Position numbers and translations under genes: made by a program. The notes under the pieces are model-generated. The model was given only the letters and a program-made list of their open reading frames with translations. It had not been told where the DNA came from and did no database searches. From Streptomyces diastaticus subsp. diastaticus (lineage in GTDB: Bacteria; Actinomycetota; Actinomycetes; Streptomycetales; Streptomycetaceae), in NCBI RefSeq assembly GCF_011170125.1, contig NZ_BLLN01000002.1:901501-965500 (forward strand): a stretch of 64,000 bases of DNA, written 5' to 3'. Of this stretch, positions 25,201-33,489 are shown in pieces (position 1 is the stretch's first letter; the number at the start of each line of letters is the position of its first letter).

Positions 25201-25941
25201 GGGGTCGGGGGTGGAGCCCGGGTGCAGGACGCCCGTACCGCCGTGCAGCAGGGCCCCCCACAGTTCGATCGCGAAGGCGTCCCAGGAGACCGGCGCGGCC
25301 TGGAGCCAGGTGCGGTGCTCGCCGAGGACCAGGAACTCCTGGCCGAAGAGGAGGCGCACCAGGGAGCGGTGCGGGGAGAGCACGCCCTTGGGGCGGCCGG
25401 TCGAGCCGGAGGTGAACATGACGTACGCCGCGTCGTCCGGCGTGGCCCGGCGCGGCAGGTCCTCCTCGCCGTACGCGGCGAGGGCCCCCTCGGGCGCGCC
25501 GGGTCCGGGCAGTACGACCACGGTGGGTGCCAGGGCGGCGGCCCGGTCGGCGCCCGCGACGTCGGTGACGACGACCCTGGTGCCGGCCTGGCCGGCCATC
25601 TCGGCCAGCCGGGGGCCGGGGAAGGCGGGGTCCATCGGCGCGCAGCCGGCGCCCGCCTTGAGCACCGCCAGCAGGCCGGTGACCAGTTCCGGACCGCGCT
25701 CCAGGCAGACGCCGACCAGGTCGCCCGGTCCCACGCCCTGTCCGGCCAGGTGGCGGGCGAGCCGGTTGGCCCGCGCGTTGAGTTCGCCGTAGGAGACCCG
25801 GCGGTCGCCGAGGACGAGGGCGGTCGCCTCCGGCCGGCGGGCCGCCTGCTCCTGGAACAGCTCGTGCAGGCAGGCGTCCGCGGGATAGCCGGAGCCGTTC
25901 GACGGGTGCTTCGGTCGCCGGGGTGCCGTTCCGCGTTCCAT
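16264..25941 (-). CDS. Trimodular NRPS: A-T / C-A-T-E / C-A-T (modules 1-3)
   Basis: Non-ribosomal peptide synthetase, 3225 aa, initiating enzyme. It begins directly with an A domain, so residue 1 is loaded as a free L-amino acid. Approximate domains: A1 20-520, T1 Ser near 563, C2 625-1065, A2 1095-1590, T2 near 1635, E2 1680-2130 (HHLVVDG near 1825), C3 2160-2600 (DCL type), A3 2625-3120, T3 near 3162. Pocket codes by eye against GrsA: A1 D-A-I-F-M-G-V-G-Y-K (looks aliphatic, Ile/Val-like, low certainty; its A5 motif YGPMENGGY is unusual); A2 D-A-L-W-I-G-G-V-F-K (Val); A3 D-L-T-K-V-G-E-V-G-K (Asn, a perfect canonical code). The ATG at 25941 has AGGA spaced about 7 bases upstream. A GTG at 25986 is an alternative start. 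The thioesterase gene lies 120 bases upstream in the same direction. Confidence 0.95.
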   Translation of the reverse strand: MERGTAPRRPKHPSNGSGYPADACLHELFQEQAARRPEATALVLGDRRVSYGELNARANRLARHLAGQGVGPGDLVGVCLERGPELVTGLLAVLKAGAGCAPMDPAFPGPRLAEMAGQAGTRVVVTDVAGADRAAALAPTVVVLPGPGAPEGALAAYGEEDLPRRATPDDAAYVMFTSGSTGRPKGVLSPHRSLVRLLFGQEFLVLGEHRTWLQAAPVSWDAFAIELWGALLHGGTGVLHPGSTPDPAVITDLAAAHGITTAFLPTSLFNAVADECPELIGGVREIMTGGEACSPRHMAKALRANPELALLHVYGPMENGGYTTWHRVRPDELDGSTVPIGRAIAHTRVHVLDDRLRPVAEGGTGELWIGGDGLARGYFGRPALTAERFVASPFTPGERLYRSGDQVRLLPSGELEFVGRTDHQVKIRGFRIEPEEVRSALLGHPAVAEAAVVAVRHGEGPRRLAAYVVPTPGDEAPGRAELRAFLSRELPAHMVPSAFTALERMPHNASAKVDRAALPEPDWAAAGEDHVAPRGRAEETLARVWAEVLGVPRVGAHDDFFDLGGDSIAAVRVASRAAAALRTRVAPRALFQAPTVAALAELLATATATEPAGARPEGPAAPKAAGHTALPLSDAQRRLWFLHESGSGAAEYNTPLGLRLTGPVRTGALRAALCALSARHEPLRTTFDSAGGVGTQTVHEVLEPGLEQLDLSALPAHERDAAVERHVRQDAERPFDLRTGPPVRALLLTLAPDRHLLVLDLHHLVTDGWSTRLLIEELAALYAHLCEAPGTAPHEAAAACGLAPLETRYAQFALRQRERAGSEERRAALERWRARLTGAPVVELPADRVRPPVRSTAGAVHRFELSPRLTTALRRLGREHGATLFMVLAAGVRALLARATGEEDISVGTVSSGRTSPELERLMGFFVNTLVLRGTVRLDADFGALLREVRGTVLDAFDDEDVPFDRVVEAVAPRRDPGRHPLVQTVVALQEELPSVDDAAGLRIEPCDLPRDHARFDLFVEFTPRGTALGCALEYSTALFEPGTVERFGAQLTALLSGAVQRPGEALAALPLTDGGERPASGAESARGGADTGLCLHEAFERQAARTPDAVALVFEGRRTGYQELDEAANRLAHHLIAHGAGRGQVVAVCLERGPELITALLAVLKSGAAYALLDPAFPDERLARTLRQTAAPVLVTDADAAGRFAGATGVRVLDLDAERGLVAARSPLAPRSGVTPLDAASVMFTSGSTGRPKGVLSPHRAAVRVVLGQEFAAFGPGQVWLQSAPMSWDAFSLELWGALLHGATCVLHPGSVPDPAVIAALVPAHGVTTLWLSASLFNVLVDEEPDVFGTVRQVITGGEAASPAHVARVRAAFPHLTLVNGYGPVESMVFATARRIEADDTRRPSVPIGTPLGRTRVHLLDDHLRPVATGLPGEVWIGGDGLALGYLGQPALTAERFIASPFQHGERLYRTGDLARRINDGALEFIGRADDQVKIRGFRVEPGEVRAALLRHPALLDAAVVAVRPAEGPKRLAAYAVAAPGATVPAPAELRGFLAASLPSHMVPSAFTAVDRLPLTPAGKLDRAALPAPDFTAAATGGFVPPREGAERTLARIWSEVLGVERVGAQDNFFDLGGDSILSMQVVSRARAAGIPLHSKDVFQRQTVAALAAVEGEAVRRPAGEEVSALGEVPTTPVQHWFFATPQERPGHFDQYVVLDLAPGTDRAALATAVAALPARHDALRTRSVRERGRWVQYTEPLGEPAAAGPRTVDLTGRTAAEQDAAVRAWPHGEGARFRLEEPAKFAAVLFERGPERGPALLLTAHHLVVDGVSWRILTEDLETAYHQAAAGHPVDLGAPTTSFRAWALRLEEHTAKGGFDAEAGYWEKAAAPGPALPRDGEGPRLAGAARSVTVKLSAEETGSLLRRASAAYHTGVETLLAAACGRALARWTGRRRTLVAMEGHGREELFEDVDLTRTVGWFTSLYPVALSVGPEDGWDVTLPSVKEQLRAVPGRGVGFGALRYLSGGAPGEPADGRVAGGLPEVSFNYLGRFDSAGADGPLVQGGSGVQLTEDPTRRRPFLLDVVARVEDGRLAVEWVHSPGVHDEATVRTLAEETAAALREIVRHSADPSAGRATPSDFPLAGLDQAALDRVLAGRDVEDLYPLTAMQSGMLYHSLADARRGLYLEQISFTVDGLDDPAMLEEAWRRAVADTPVLRTAVLTDGLSQPLQAVHRTAPLPVTHLDWRERTDPARRAADWSGVMERDRARGLDLDRPPLSRITLARLPEGGVRVLWTFHHLLLDGWSVFQLLSDVLDTCGAVLSGEPESHRAGRRPFREYAAWLARQDTGAAVRHWRQALDGFTAPTPLPWDRKPSARRQSSSTGRLSRALPAPVTESLIRTAREHRLTLNTLVQGAWALLLSRYAGQDDVCFGATRSIRPPELPGAETVLGLLINTLPVRAGIEPGEQLVPWLTRLQERQTAAREHEHLPLTEVQAGSGVASGTALFDSVLIFENYPVDTAARPDGLRLHTVDGDVETTNYPLAVTVYPDERLTFRFAYDPDLFDEATVERTAARLEQLLTSAAHRPLSPLRALDWLTAEEERELLAAGEGPAPTAADGTVLDLLAAQTARTPEAPALSGEGTTLTYRELAERSDRLARVLAGHGAGPEDLVAVAARPSTDLVVALIGVLKSGAAYLPLAPDHPAERTAYILQDAEPKLVLADAAGAKALPAGTRTLPVEDAGAAVGPVAEAGSGRPPGERHPAYVLYTSGSTGRPKGVVVEHRSLADYVRWAAGAYPGAAGGSVLHSPLTFDLTVTSLYPPLISGGQVRVADLEDAARATGDDRATLVLKATPAHLPLLSALGGQLPGAGQLVLGGEQLLGEAVGRWRRERPDATVVNEYGPTEATVGCMEYRLPPGAEIPPGPVPIGRARAGIRLRVLDTSLRPVPEGVAGELYVAGTGLARGYVRRPALTAERFTADPYGPPGTRMYRTGDLVRLRPDGEMEFVGRTDHQVKIRGHRIELGEVEAALAAHPSVAEAAALALPAPPGRQETAETGDGEPRLRLVGYAVPAAGHRPDGAGIRAALGAQLPAYMVPSAVVVVDALPLTGNGKLDRAALPQPPAQESGEEYTAPRTPTEEAVADLWAALLGVERVGAHDDFFERGGDSLLSLQAVLRMKVAFGLDLSPRDVLSRPTVAALAQLIEERIIAELERAAAEEAGEDLPPSA

Positions 25942-26061
25942 GTCTTCCTGTCCTCTTCCGGATCGGTTTCGGTGCTCCCCCGCCACCGGGTGGCGGCGTG
26001 GCGGACGGGGGTGGGCTCGCCTGGTGCCGCGGCCGTCCCCCGCCGGTCGGCGGGTGAGCCG

Positions 26062-27384
26062 TCAGACGCGCTGCGCGCGCCGCCCGGTCACCTGGATCTG
26101 CTCCAGGCGCCCGGTCTCCGGAGCGCGCAGGAACCGCCCCAGGTAGGCCAGCCGGTTGGCGGCCAGTTCGCGCATGGTGAAGCTGAGGTCGTCGTGGAAG
26201 GTGAGACGGGCGAAGGGTTCGCCGCCGACCTTCAGGAGCGCCCCGCCGTCGGCCGCGAGGTCGATCGCGTAGGCGGTGTCGCCGTTCTCGTAGGTGCCCT
26301 CGCACTCGGGTGGCGCGGGCACCGCTCGGCGCTCGCGGTCCTCGCCGGAGTACGAGTAGCCCGCCAGGTCGAGGCCGTCCGCGGCGAGTTCGGCGGTCAG
26401 CTGTTCCCACAGGGCCATGCCGGTGTTGGCGTTGGTGGTGAGGGCCGCGGCGGTGCCGGTGGCCGGGTCGACGCGCAGGTGGCAGGAGGTGCCGTCGGAG
26501 GTGCCGTCGTGGCCGACCCGCCGGCTGCCGTCCTGGGCGCGGTAGCAGGAGAGCCCCAGCCCCCACCCGTCGGCGAGGCCGAACGGGTCGGCCCCGGCCA
26601 CCGGCCGGCGCATCGGCACCAGCGCCTCGGCGTCCAGCAGTCCCGGCACCCCCCGGGCGCCGTCGGTGTGGAGCAGGCCGTAGGCGAGCAGGTCGGCGGC
26701 GCTCAGCGCGAGCGCGCCCGCGGCCGCCTCGACCCGGGGCAGCGTCTGGCGTACGGGCAGGGCGGTGCCGGTGGCGCGGGCGGCGTGGCCGGGGACGTGG
26801 GGACGGCCGGCGGGAGGGGTGATGTAGGCCGGTTCGATGCCCAGGGGCGTCAGGAGGATCGTCTCCAGCGCCTCCCGCCACTCCATCCGGGCGACGTGTT
26901 CGACCAGGAACCCGGCGACGACGTAGCCGATGTTGGAGTAGGAGAACGACGAGCCGCACTCCGGGATGGGGCGCGTCCGGGCGCAGTCGGCGAGGTAGCC
27001 GCGGCGGGTGGTCCCGGCGAGGTCGTCGCTGTCCCGGCCGGGCGGGAGGCCGCTGCTGTGCGAGAGGAGCTGGCGCAGGGTCTGCTTCTCGCCGAAGGAG
27101 GCACCGGGCACCCGCAGGTCGGGCAGTTCGTCGGCGAGCGGCCGGTCCAGGTCGAGGTCGCCCTCGTCCACCAGGACCATGGCCAGCGCGGCGGTGAACG
27201 TCTTGGTGATCGACCCGGTGGGGAACTTGCTGTCCGCCCGCACGGGCCGGCCGGTGCCCGCCTCCTCCTCCCCGAAGAGCACGGTGTACGTCGCGCCCTC
27301 GTGCCGCAGCACGAACTGGCCGCCCGGTACACCGTGGCGGCGGGCGAGGTCCGGCAGCCGTTCGGAGAGCACGTCCACGTTCAC
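26062..27384 (-). CDS. PBP-type (SurE-like) stand-alone thioesterase/peptide cyclase
   Basis: Serine hydrolase of the beta-lactamase/penicillin-binding-protein fold, 440 aa. Active-site motifs: SxxK as SITK (Ser58, Lys61), YxN as YSN (Tyr149, Asn151) and a third motif HDGTSDG (His292). A C-terminal extension of about 100 residues resembles the lipocalin-like domain of SurE-type enzymes. There is no signal peptide, which argues against a cell-wall carboxypeptidase. It is the first gene of the NRPS operon, and the NRPSs lack a thioesterase and end in an epimerase. In the surugamide, desotamide and mannopeptimycin pathways such enzymes take the C-terminal D-residue thioester in trans and join it to the L-N-terminus. 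The same role is inferred here. The GTG start has GGGGGA five bases upstream. Transcription likely starts near the shared element at 27563-27582. Confidence 0.88.
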   Translation of the reverse strand: MNVDVLSERLPDLARRHGVPGGQFVLRHEGATYTVLFGEEEAGTGRPVRADSKFPTGSITKTFTAALAMVLVDEGDLDLDRPLADELPDLRVPGASFGEKQTLRQLLSHSSGLPPGRDSDDLAGTTRRGYLADCARTRPIPECGSSFSYSNIGYVVAGFLVEHVARMEWREALETILLTPLGIEPAYITPPAGRPHVPGHAARATGTALPVRQTLPRVEAAAGALALSAADLLAYGLLHTDGARGVPGLLDAEALVPMRRPVAGADPFGLADGWGLGLSCYRAQDGSRRVGHDGTSDGTSCHLRVDPATGTAAALTTNANTGMALWEQLTAELAADGLDLAGYSYSGEDRERRAVPAPPECEGTYENGDTAYAIDLAADGGALLKVGGEPFARLTFHDDLSFTMRELAANRLAYLGRFLRAPETGRLEQIQVTGRRAQRV

Positions 27385-27562
27385 GAAGTCCCCCTATGGC
27401 GCGGGCGGGAGACCTGGGCGGCAGTCGCCACCGGCGGGACTCCCGGCAGGAAATGGGCGCGCCGCCCGGGGACACTCCGGGTACGGAGGGGCGGGGCCCG
27501 GCGGGCCGCGCGCCCCCCACGGCGCGACGCGGACCCACCCTCGCCGAGGGCGGCGGCAGGTG

Positions 27563-27582
27563 CCACCTTCGGAAGCTCACGC
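27563..27582 (-). promoter_or_regulatory. Shared 20-bp cluster element, copy 1 (upstream of thioesterase-NRPS operon)
   Basis: On the minus strand this reads GCGTGAGCTTCCGAAGGTGG. The same sequence with one change occurs on the plus strand at 33470-33489, upstream of the tailoring operon. It lies about 180 bases before the thioesterase GTG, downstream of the terminator of the ABC operon. It is followed by an AGGTG-G-CACCT palindrome. Likely a promoter or operator for coordinated control; the binding protein is unknown. Confidence 0.6.
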
Positions 27583-27597
27583 CTAAAGTGCGGCCCG

Positions 27598-27630
27598 GCC
27601 CGGCCCGGACCACGAGGGTCCGGACCGGGC
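27598..27630. terminator. Hairpin terminator of the ABC transporter operon
   Basis: Inverted repeat with 14-base arms (27598-27611 and 27617-27630) and one mismatch, which can be a G-U pair in RNA. It lies 48 bases past the ABC permease stop codon and upstream of the thioesterase promoter region, so it separates two same-strand operons. Confidence 0.6.
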
Positions 27631-27677
27631 GGGTGCGTGCCGCGGTGCCGACGGCCGGCCGGGGGATGTACCGGCGG

Positions 27678-30320
27678 TCAGGAGCGGCTGTGCACCGACG
27701 GCTCCACGTCCTGGGGAGCCGTCGGCAGCCCCGGGCCGGGCGGCGGTACGACCGCCGCCGGCCGGGGAGTGCGGGTGGAGCGGAGCTGGAGGACCGTCGG
27801 GATGAGGGAGGCGATCATGGCGATCAGCAGGCAGCCGCCCAGGACGCCGCCCATCTCCGCCCACGGGACGGGGAAGGAGGCGCCGCCGGCGCCGTCCAGC
27901 GCGCGGCTCATGCCGAGCACGGTGACACCGGCCGCGGCGATGCCCAGGATGCCGCCGACCACGACGACGGTCAGGGTCTCCCACAGGACGCTGCGCAGCA
28001 CCTGGCCGCCGGTGGCCCCCAGCCGCCGCAGCAGCAGGATGCCGGAGGCGCGCTGCTCGGCCGCCATCACCAGGGTGTTGGCGATGGCGATACCGGTGTA
28101 GAGCAGGGCCATGCCCAGCAGGACGAGGACCAGGATGCGGCCCTCCCGCTCGGAGTCGGCGGCGCTGCGCTCCAGCCAGCTCTCGCGGTCGAACGCGGCG
28201 GCGCCGTACTCGCGGGCCACCGCGTCGGCGCCGCCGGCGACCCGAGCGGCGTCCGCGCCCTCGTCCAGCGCCAGGTAGACGCGTCCGGCGGCGAGGCCGG
28301 GGTCGGCCTTCAGCAGGGTGTCGCGGGGAAGCAGGGCCCCGGGCAGCCCGGCGGAGGCGTCCAGCACCGCCACCACCCTCAGCTTCAGCGCGGTGGTGTC
28401 GGAGAGCCGCAGCGACACCTCGTCGCCGGTCTTCCAGCCGGCCTGGCCGGAGAGGGTACGGCTGACCGCCACGGTGTCGCCGCGCAGGTCGGCGAGGTCG
28501 CCGTCGGCCGCCTTCAGCTCGAAGCTGTCGGCCAGCCGGCCGGGGTCGACGGCGCCGACGTCGCTGGGGATGAGGGCGTTGTAGCCCACCAGGAAGCCGC
28601 TGGTGACCCCGACGGGGGCGGCGCTGCGCACGCCGGGCAGGCCGCCCAGCTCGCGTACTCCGGCCTCCGGTACGCCGATCCGCGTGCCGGACTCGACGAC
28701 GGCTCCGGCGCGCAGATGGGACCGCTCGTCGTTGACGGCGCTGGCCGAGGTGGCGTTGCTCATGCTCACGAGCGACCCGGCCACGGCGACGGTCACCAGG
28801 ATCGGCGCGGCGCACGAGGCGGTCCTGCGGACGGCGGCCCGCGCGCTGTCGGCGGCGAGCGTCCCGGTGAACCGGGTCAGCGCGGCCACCGGCCAGGCGG
28901 CGACGCGGACCAGCGGCGGGACCAGCAGCGGGGCGAAGGCCACCATGGCGATGACCAGGATCTCGGTCAGCACCAGGGAGATGACCACGGCCCCGTCGTC
29001 CCCCGCGCGGGGGAGCTGGACCAGCAGGAGGACGGCGAGGGCCAGGAAGAGGCCGCCGGTGATCCACCGGCCCCGGGTCATCACCCGGGTGTCGGTGTCC
29101 GACTCCCGCAGGGTCTCCGCGGGGCGGACCCGGGCCGCGCGCCGGGAGGCGGCGAAGACGCCCGCGAGGGCGACGGCGAGGCCGATCACGAAGCTGATGA
29201 TCAGCACCGGGACGGAGACCGGCACCTCCATGTCGGCGGGGGCCATCCCGTAGTGCTGGAGCACCGCGGTGATGCCGTCGCTGCCCTGGACACCGATGAG
29301 GCAGCCGGCGGCGGAGGCGGCGGCGCCGAGGAGCGCGGCCTCGGTCGTGACCATGCGGGTCACCTGGGCGGGCGTGGCTCCCACGGTGCGCAGCAGCGCC
29401 AGTTCGCGGCGGCGCTGCGCGATGGAGAAGGCGAAGGTGCCGGAGACGACGAAGACCGAGACGAAGCAGCCGATCAGCGCCATGATCGCGAGCAGGGTGG
29501 CGACCTCGTCGAGGGCGGTGGCCCGGTTGGCGCCGGCGGTGCCGCTCTCCTTGCCCGCGTCGGTGTGCACCGTGAGGGGGGAGTCGGGCAGGGCGGCGCG
29601 GATCGCGTCGGCCACGGTGCCGGCGGGGACGCCGGGCTCGGCGAACACGGCGAGGGCGTCGGCCTCGGCGGGTGCCGGGTCCAGCTCGGCGAGCGCGTCC
29701 TCGGTGAGGAAGGCGGTGGCGGCGCCCTCGGGCGCGGCGGGGCCGGTGCGGGTGGCGATGCCGACGACCCGTACCTCCTCGCGCCCCTGGGCGGTGAGCA
29801 GCGCGAGCCGGTCGCCCACCCGGGCCTCCGCCTCGGCGCCGGGCGCGGGGGCGAGGACGACCTCGCCGGAGCCGGCCGGCTCCCGCCCGTCGCGCAGCCG
29901 GTAGGGGGCCAGTTCCGCGCCGGGCCAGGCGCGGGCGGTCGAGACGCTGGTGGCGTCCGCTCCGTCGAGCAGCTGGGCCGGGACGGACCGGTCGACGACG
30001 ACCCGGGCGACGCCGTCCACCGCGGCGACCTTCCCGGCGACCTCGGCGGCCTCGCCGAGCCGGTGGGTCCGGGTGCCGGTGCGGGTCTCGTCGTACGCGC
30101 CGTCGCCGCTGCCGAAGGTCACGGTGTAGGACTGCGGGGCGCGCACGACGGCGTCGGCCGCGTCGTACCGTCCGGCGGCGGCCGGGCCGTCCTGCTTGCG
30201 GGTGGCGTCGAGCACCTGGCCGGTGCCGGCGATCAGTGCGACGCCCAGCGAGAGGGCGATGAACGTGCCGATGAACAGGGTGAATCTGGTGCGCAGGGTC
30301 TGCAGGGCGATCGTCAGCAT
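27678..30320 (-). CDS. ABC transporter permease (FtsX/MacB type)
   Basis: Membrane permease of 880 aa with two FtsX cores. Layout: one N-terminal transmembrane helix (residues 13-34), a large extracytoplasmic domain, three helices in the first FtsX unit (about 265-390), a central helix pair (about 425-480), a second extracytoplasmic domain and a final three-helix FtsX unit near the C-terminus. This is the typical 10-helix actinobacterial antimicrobial-peptide ABC permease. It is separated by only three bases from the ATPase gene upstream, so the two form one transporter. It lies inside the peptide cluster, between the two biosynthetic operons. A role in export, immunity or envelope-stress defence is plausible, but the family is widespread and the substrate cannot be read from the sequence. 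Confidence 0.92.
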   Translation of the reverse strand: MLTIALQTLRTRFTLFIGTFIALSLGVALIAGTGQVLDATRKQDGPAAAGRYDAADAVVRAPQSYTVTFGSGDGAYDETRTGTRTHRLGEAAEVAGKVAAVDGVARVVVDRSVPAQLLDGADATSVSTARAWPGAELAPYRLRDGREPAGSGEVVLAPAPGAEAEARVGDRLALLTAQGREEVRVVGIATRTGPAAPEGAATAFLTEDALAELDPAPAEADALAVFAEPGVPAGTVADAIRAALPDSPLTVHTDAGKESGTAGANRATALDEVATLLAIMALIGCFVSVFVVSGTFAFSIAQRRRELALLRTVGATPAQVTRMVTTEAALLGAAASAAGCLIGVQGSDGITAVLQHYGMAPADMEVPVSVPVLIISFVIGLAVALAGVFAASRRAARVRPAETLRESDTDTRVMTRGRWITGGLFLALAVLLLVQLPRAGDDGAVVISLVLTEILVIAMVAFAPLLVPPLVRVAAWPVAALTRFTGTLAADSARAAVRRTASCAAPILVTVAVAGSLVSMSNATSASAVNDERSHLRAGAVVESGTRIGVPEAGVRELGGLPGVRSAAPVGVTSGFLVGYNALIPSDVGAVDPGRLADSFELKAADGDLADLRGDTVAVSRTLSGQAGWKTGDEVSLRLSDTTALKLRVVAVLDASAGLPGALLPRDTLLKADPGLAAGRVYLALDEGADAARVAGGADAVAREYGAAAFDRESWLERSAADSEREGRILVLVLLGMALLYTGIAIANTLVMAAEQRASGILLLRRLGATGGQVLRSVLWETLTVVVVGGILGIAAAGVTVLGMSRALDGAGGASFPVPWAEMGGVLGGCLLIAMIASLIPTVLQLRSTRTPRPAAVVPPPGPGLPTAPQDVEPSVHSRS

Positions 30321-30323
30321 CGG

Positions 30324-31064
30324 TCAGCCACCCAGCCGTGCCATCTGCTCGCTGACGGCCTCCACGGTGGGGGAGGCCAGCTCGCCGTAGACGGCACCGT
30401 CGGTCAGGAAGATCACGCGATCGGCCCAGGCGGCCGCCACCGGGTCGTGGGTGACCATGACGACGGTCTGGCCGGCGTTGTCGACCAGCGCCCGCAGCAG
30501 CTTGAGCACCTCGCGGCTGGTGTTGGTGTCCAGGGCGCCCGTGGGCTCGTCCGCGAAGAGGACGTCCGGCTGGCTGATCAGCGCGCGCGCGATGGCCACC
30601 CGCTGCTGCTGGCCGCCGGACATCTCGGCGGGCCGGTGCTTGCCGCGGTCGCCGAGGCCGACCTGCTGGAGCACCTCGTCCACCTGGCCGCGGCTGGGGC
30701 GCCGCCCGGCGAGCCGCATCGGCAGGGCCACGTTCTTGCGGGCGTTGAGCGAGGGCATCAGGTTGAAGGACTGGAAGATGAAGCCGATCCGCTCACGGCG
30801 CAGCTTGGTCAGCTCCGTCTCGTTGAGCGTGCTGATGTCGGTCTGCCCGATCAGCACCTGGCCGGTGCTGGGCCGGTCGAGGCCGGCGGCGCACTGGAGC
30901 AGGGTGCTCTTGCCGGAGCCGGAGGGGCCCATCACGGCCGTGCAGGTGCCGCGGGCGAAGGCGCAGTGGACGTCGTTCAGGGCGGTTACCTGGCCGTCGC
31001 CACGGCCGTAGAGTCTGCCGACCCCGCGCAGTGTGACGGCCTGGTCGATGACGGCTCCCGACAC
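30324..31064 (-). CDS. ABC transporter ATP-binding protein (LolD/MacB type)
   Basis: ATPase subunit, 246 aa, for the adjacent FtsX-type permease. Walker A GPSGSGKST, Q-loop FIFQSFNLMPSL, signature MSGGQQQRVAIARAL, Walker B VLFADEPTGALD and H-loop MVTHD are all intact. The open frame continues upstream, but the GTG at 31064 is preceded by a clear GAAAGGAAG ribosome-binding site and matches the usual N-terminus of the family. An 8-bp-arm palindrome about 115 bases upstream may control this operon. Confidence 0.93.
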   Translation of the reverse strand: MSGAVIDQAVTLRGVGRLYGRGDGQVTALNDVHCAFARGTCTAVMGPSGSGKSTLLQCAAGLDRPSTGQVLIGQTDISTLNETELTKLRRERIGFIFQSFNLMPSLNARKNVALPMRLAGRRPSRGQVDEVLQQVGLGDRGKHRPAEMSGGQQQRVAIARALISQPDVLFADEPTGALDTNTSREVLKLLRALVDNAGQTVVMVTHDPVAAAWADRVIFLTDGAVYGELASPTVEAVSEQMARLGG

Positions 31065-31179
31065 GGATTCTTCCTTTCGCGGTGGTGCTCCGGTGGCTGT
31101 GCCGGGGCGGCTCGTCCCAGCGCAATGAAGTACAGCAAGGAGGCCGGTGCCCGGGCACTGGCCCTGACTGCCCACCTGA

Positions 31180-31199
31180 GGGTGGAGGAAACTCCACCC
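31180..31199. promoter_or_regulatory. Palindrome between ABC operon and lipoprotein gene
   Basis: Perfect inverted repeat GGGTGGAG-GAAA-CTCCACCC in the 290-base divergent intergenic region. It is positioned to act as an operator for the ABC operon (-), the lipoprotein gene (+), or both. The GGTGG...CCACC core recurs next to the shared element upstream of the methyltransferase (33485-33497, GGTGG-AAA-CCACC). Confidence 0.45.
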
Positions 31200-31244
31200 C
31201 CGCAGTGGCGGGGGTCGAGCCAACTCCCCACCTTCCGGGTTGCC

Positions 31245-31274
31245 TTGAATTGTCCGACCAGCGCTGCCTATGGT
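31245..31274 (+). promoter_or_regulatory. HrdB-type promoter for the lipoprotein gene
   Basis: A TTGAAT -35 box (31245-31250) and a TATGGT -10 box (31269-31274) are separated by 18 bases. This is close to the Streptomyces vegetative consensus. Transcription would begin near 31281, leaving a leader of about 75 bases before the ATG at 31355. Confidence 0.55.
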
Positions 31275-31354
31275 CGCCCGGCAGCGGTCGGACCGCCGTC
31301 GCACTCACCGCGTGGAAGAGCACGCGGACGGTCGCCGCGAACGGGAGGACGGAA

Positions 31355-32116
31355 ATGCGGAAGCACGCGAGGACATGGGCCGGGGCGTTGGGCGTCACGT
31401 TGCTCTGCGTTTCCATGGCCGCCTGTGAGGGACCGGGCAAGGGCGAGGAGAGGACGGAGAGCAAGACCTTCACCTTCTCCGGTGACAAGCTCACCGTCGA
31501 CGCCGGCAACTCCGACGTGCGCCTGCGGACGGACAGTACGGGCGGGGAGGTGCGGGTCAGCCGTACCGTGGAGGGCGAGGCCGGCAAGGACGGCAACTCC
31601 CGGTGGGAGTTGACCGGCTCCACGCTGAGCCTGCAGACCGAGTGCCACGGCATCTCGATCAGCTGCGCCGCTCGCTACACCGTGACCCTGCCCAAGGACA
31701 TGGCGGTGAGCCTGACCAGCAGCAACGGCGCGGTCGACTCGGTCGGGCTCACGCAGTCCCAGGAGATCTCGTCGTCCAACGCGGCCGTCAAGGTCGAGAA
31801 CGCCTCCGGGGACGTCCGCCTGAAGGTCCGCGACGGGAACGCGGAGGCCATCGGGATCAGCGGCGGGCAACTGGCCGCCGAGACCCGGAACGGCCGGCTC
31901 AAGGTCGTCTTCACCGAGCCGCCGCGCAAGGTGACCGCCAGCACCGACAACGGCAACGTGAATGTCACCCTCCCCGCGGGCGGCGACCGCTACCAGGTCC
32001 GGGTCGACGCCGAGAACGGGCGGGCGGAGTCCTCGGTGAAGGACACCCCGGGCGCGGAACGGACCGTCGACGTCCGCAGCAACAACGGGAGCGCGCGGGT
32101 CGACCAGGCGGACTGA
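31355..32116 (+). CDS. Secreted DUF4097-like lipoprotein
   Basis: Predicted exported protein, 253 aa. The N-terminus has positive charges (MRKHAR), a hydrophobic core and a lipobox-like VSMAAC, so Cys24 is the probable lipidation site. The mature part is repetitive beta-strand sequence with alternating Ser/Asn/Gly turns (SSNGAVDSV, SSNAAVKVEN, RNGRLKVVF, DNGNVNVTL, NNGSARVD), typical of the right-handed beta-helix DUF4097/putative adhesin family. Function is unknown; in other genomes such genes often neighbour ABC transporters. The ATG has a GGGAGGA site 6 bases upstream and an HrdB-like promoter before it. Confidence 0.82.
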   Translation: MRKHARTWAGALGVTLLCVSMAACEGPGKGEERTESKTFTFSGDKLTVDAGNSDVRLRTDSTGGEVRVSRTVEGEAGKDGNSRWELTGSTLSLQTECHGISISCAARYTVTLPKDMAVSLTSSNGAVDSVGLTQSQEISSSNAAVKVENASGDVRLKVRDGNAEAIGISGGQLAAETRNGRLKVVFTEPPRKVTASTDNGNVNVTLPAGGDRYQVRVDAENGRAESSVKDTPGAERTVDVRSNNGSARVDQAD

Positions 32117-32226
32117 CCCATTCCGGTCTAGCGGAACCGGAACTTCCGATAGGGCGGGATCGGTCAGTTCCTGTCAGCCTTGCCGTCAATATCTGAAACA
32201 GACGATCGCTTTCGCGTGTTTTAGCT

Positions 32227-32260
32227 CAGCCAGAAACTCCATTTCGTGGGTTTCCGGCTG
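32227..32260. promoter_or_regulatory. Imperfect palindrome upstream of the transposase-like gene
   Basis: Arms CAGCCAGAAAC (32227-32237) and GTTTCCGGCTG (32250-32260) match at 10 of 11 positions with a 12-base spacer. They lie in an unusually A+T-rich intergenic stretch. A TATACG (-10-like) at 32262-32267 starts just after the right arm and leaves only about 10 bases to the start codon, so the gene may be leaderless and the palindrome may overlay its promoter. Confidence 0.5.
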
Positions 32261-32276
32261 ATATACGTTCGCCGGC

Positions 32277-33428
32277 GTGATGGAGGCGACCGACGGACCA
32301 CTCAGCAGAGCACTCCTGCGCCTGATGCCGAACCTGGACGAGCGTCAGCGCCGCCTGGCGCTGGGAGCCGTCGCCGAGGGGCTGGGCCGCGGCGGCATCC
32401 GTACGGTCGCCAAGGCGGCCCGGGTCGCCGAGTCCACGGTCTCCCGGGGGGTACGCGAACTCGACGGCCCCCGCCTGCCGGCCGGACGGGTGCGCCGCGC
32501 CGGCGCCGGCCGCAAACCGCTCACCGAGCGGGACCCGGGACTGATGCCCGCCCTGCTCGCCCTGGCGCGCTCCACCGGCCCGGAGGGCACCGGCCGTTCC
32601 CCGCTGGAGTGGACCACCCTCTCCGTCCGCGAGATCGCCCAGGCGCTCACCCTGCTCGGCCACCCGGTCGGCCCGGACACGGCCTCGTCCCTGCTCAAGG
32701 CCGAGGGCTTCACCCTCCAGCCGTCGGCCTACACCTCCGTCCGCGGCACCAGGGAGCACCGGATCGCCCGGCTGCGCCACGGCGCCGCGCTGTTACGCGG
32801 GTTCACCGACGCGGGTCACCCGGCGATCCGGGTCCGCACCGAGCCCGCCGTCGAGCCCGGCCGGCGCGCGCGGAGCTGCGGGGAGTGCGTCCAGGGACGC
32901 GGCGCCCCGCAGGCCCGTTCCGCGGTCTGCGCGGACCTCTGCGCCCGCCGCCGCCCGGCCGGGCCGCGGCCCGGCGCCGCCCGGGCGGCGCTCCCCTTCG
33001 ACGACGCCGGGACCGCCGCGCTCATCGCCAGCACCGTCCGCCACTGGTGGGAACTGGAGGGCAGCGGTCACCGCCCGCGCCCCGAGCGGCTGCTGGTGGT
33101 CGTCGAGGCGGGCTCGCAGGCCACCAGCCCCGACACGCTGCGGCGGGCCCTCGCGGAGTTCGCCGCCGTCTCCGGCACCGAGGTCACCGCCTGCCACCTG
33201 CCGCCGGCCACCCTACGCTGGCCGACCGCCGAGCATCGTCTCTCCTGCCAGGTCACCGCCCGGTGGGACGGTCTGCCGGCCGCCGGTGAGCACGTCCTGA
33301 TCGGTACCGTCGCACCGCTCCAGGGGCACTCCGCCCCGGCCCGCGCCCGGGCCCTCGCGGGCCTTCCGGCCCCCCGGGGCGCGGAGCGGTGGAACTACAT
33401 CCTCCACCCCGGCCCGGCCGCCCCCTGA
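32277..33428 (+). CDS. ISAzo13-type transposase relative with degenerate DDE site, possible regulator
   Basis: Protein of 383 aa that aligns by eye along its whole length with ISAzo13-family transposases. The N-terminal helix-turn-helix is intact (about residues 30-75: LGRGGIRTVAKAARVAESTVSRGVRELDG in two parts), followed by GRKPLTE, the SPLEWTT...EIAQALTLLGH block, CHLPPATLRW, AEHRL and the terminal WNYILHP. The catalytic site is changed: the first Asp (family VDTKK) is Arg in VRTEP, the second (TADGG) is Glu in VVEAGS, and only the Glu of the AEHRL region is kept. A middle segment is Cys/Arg-rich and unlike the family. It has no stop codons or frameshifts and no flanking inverted repeats typical of an IS. 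It stands directly before the tailoring operon. DNA binding without transposition, as a cluster regulator, is a hypothesis. Start could be GTG 32277 or ATG 32280. Confidence 0.7.
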   Translation: MMEATDGPLSRALLRLMPNLDERQRRLALGAVAEGLGRGGIRTVAKAARVAESTVSRGVRELDGPRLPAGRVRRAGAGRKPLTERDPGLMPALLALARSTGPEGTGRSPLEWTTLSVREIAQALTLLGHPVGPDTASSLLKAEGFTLQPSAYTSVRGTREHRIARLRHGAALLRGFTDAGHPAIRVRTEPAVEPGRRARSCGECVQGRGAPQARSAVCADLCARRRPAGPRPGAARAALPFDDAGTAALIASTVRHWWELEGSGHRPRPERLLVVVEAGSQATSPDTLRRALAEFAAVSGTEVTACHLPPATLRWPTAEHRLSCQVTARWDGLPAAGEHVLIGTVAPLQGHSAPARARALAGLPAPRGAERWNYILHPGPAAP

Positions 33429-33469
33429 GAGGCGTCGCCGCCCCCGATCGCAGGGGCCGGGCTGTGTTC

Positions 33470-33489
33470 GCGTGAGCTTACGAAGGTGG
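33470..33489 (+). promoter_or_regulatory. Shared 20-bp cluster element, copy 2 (upstream of tailoring operon)
   Basis: GCGTGAGCTTACGAAGGTGG on the plus strand, 19 of 20 identical to the minus-strand copy at 27563-27582. It starts 42 bases after the transposase-like gene ends and lies about 135 bases before the methyltransferase ATG. It overlaps a GGTGG-AAA-CCACC palindrome (33485-33497). Confidence 0.6.

Noticed and set aside
26062..27384. Beta-lactamase or D-Ala carboxypeptidase
   Set aside because: The motifs are shared with those families, but there is no signal peptide and the position at the head of a thioesterase-less NRPS operon fits the SurE-type cyclase better.
32117..33469. Active mobile element around the ISAzo13-like gene
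   Set aside because: No terminal inverted repeats, target duplication or accessory genes flank it, and the DDE residues are not intact. Kept as a possible domesticated gene instead.
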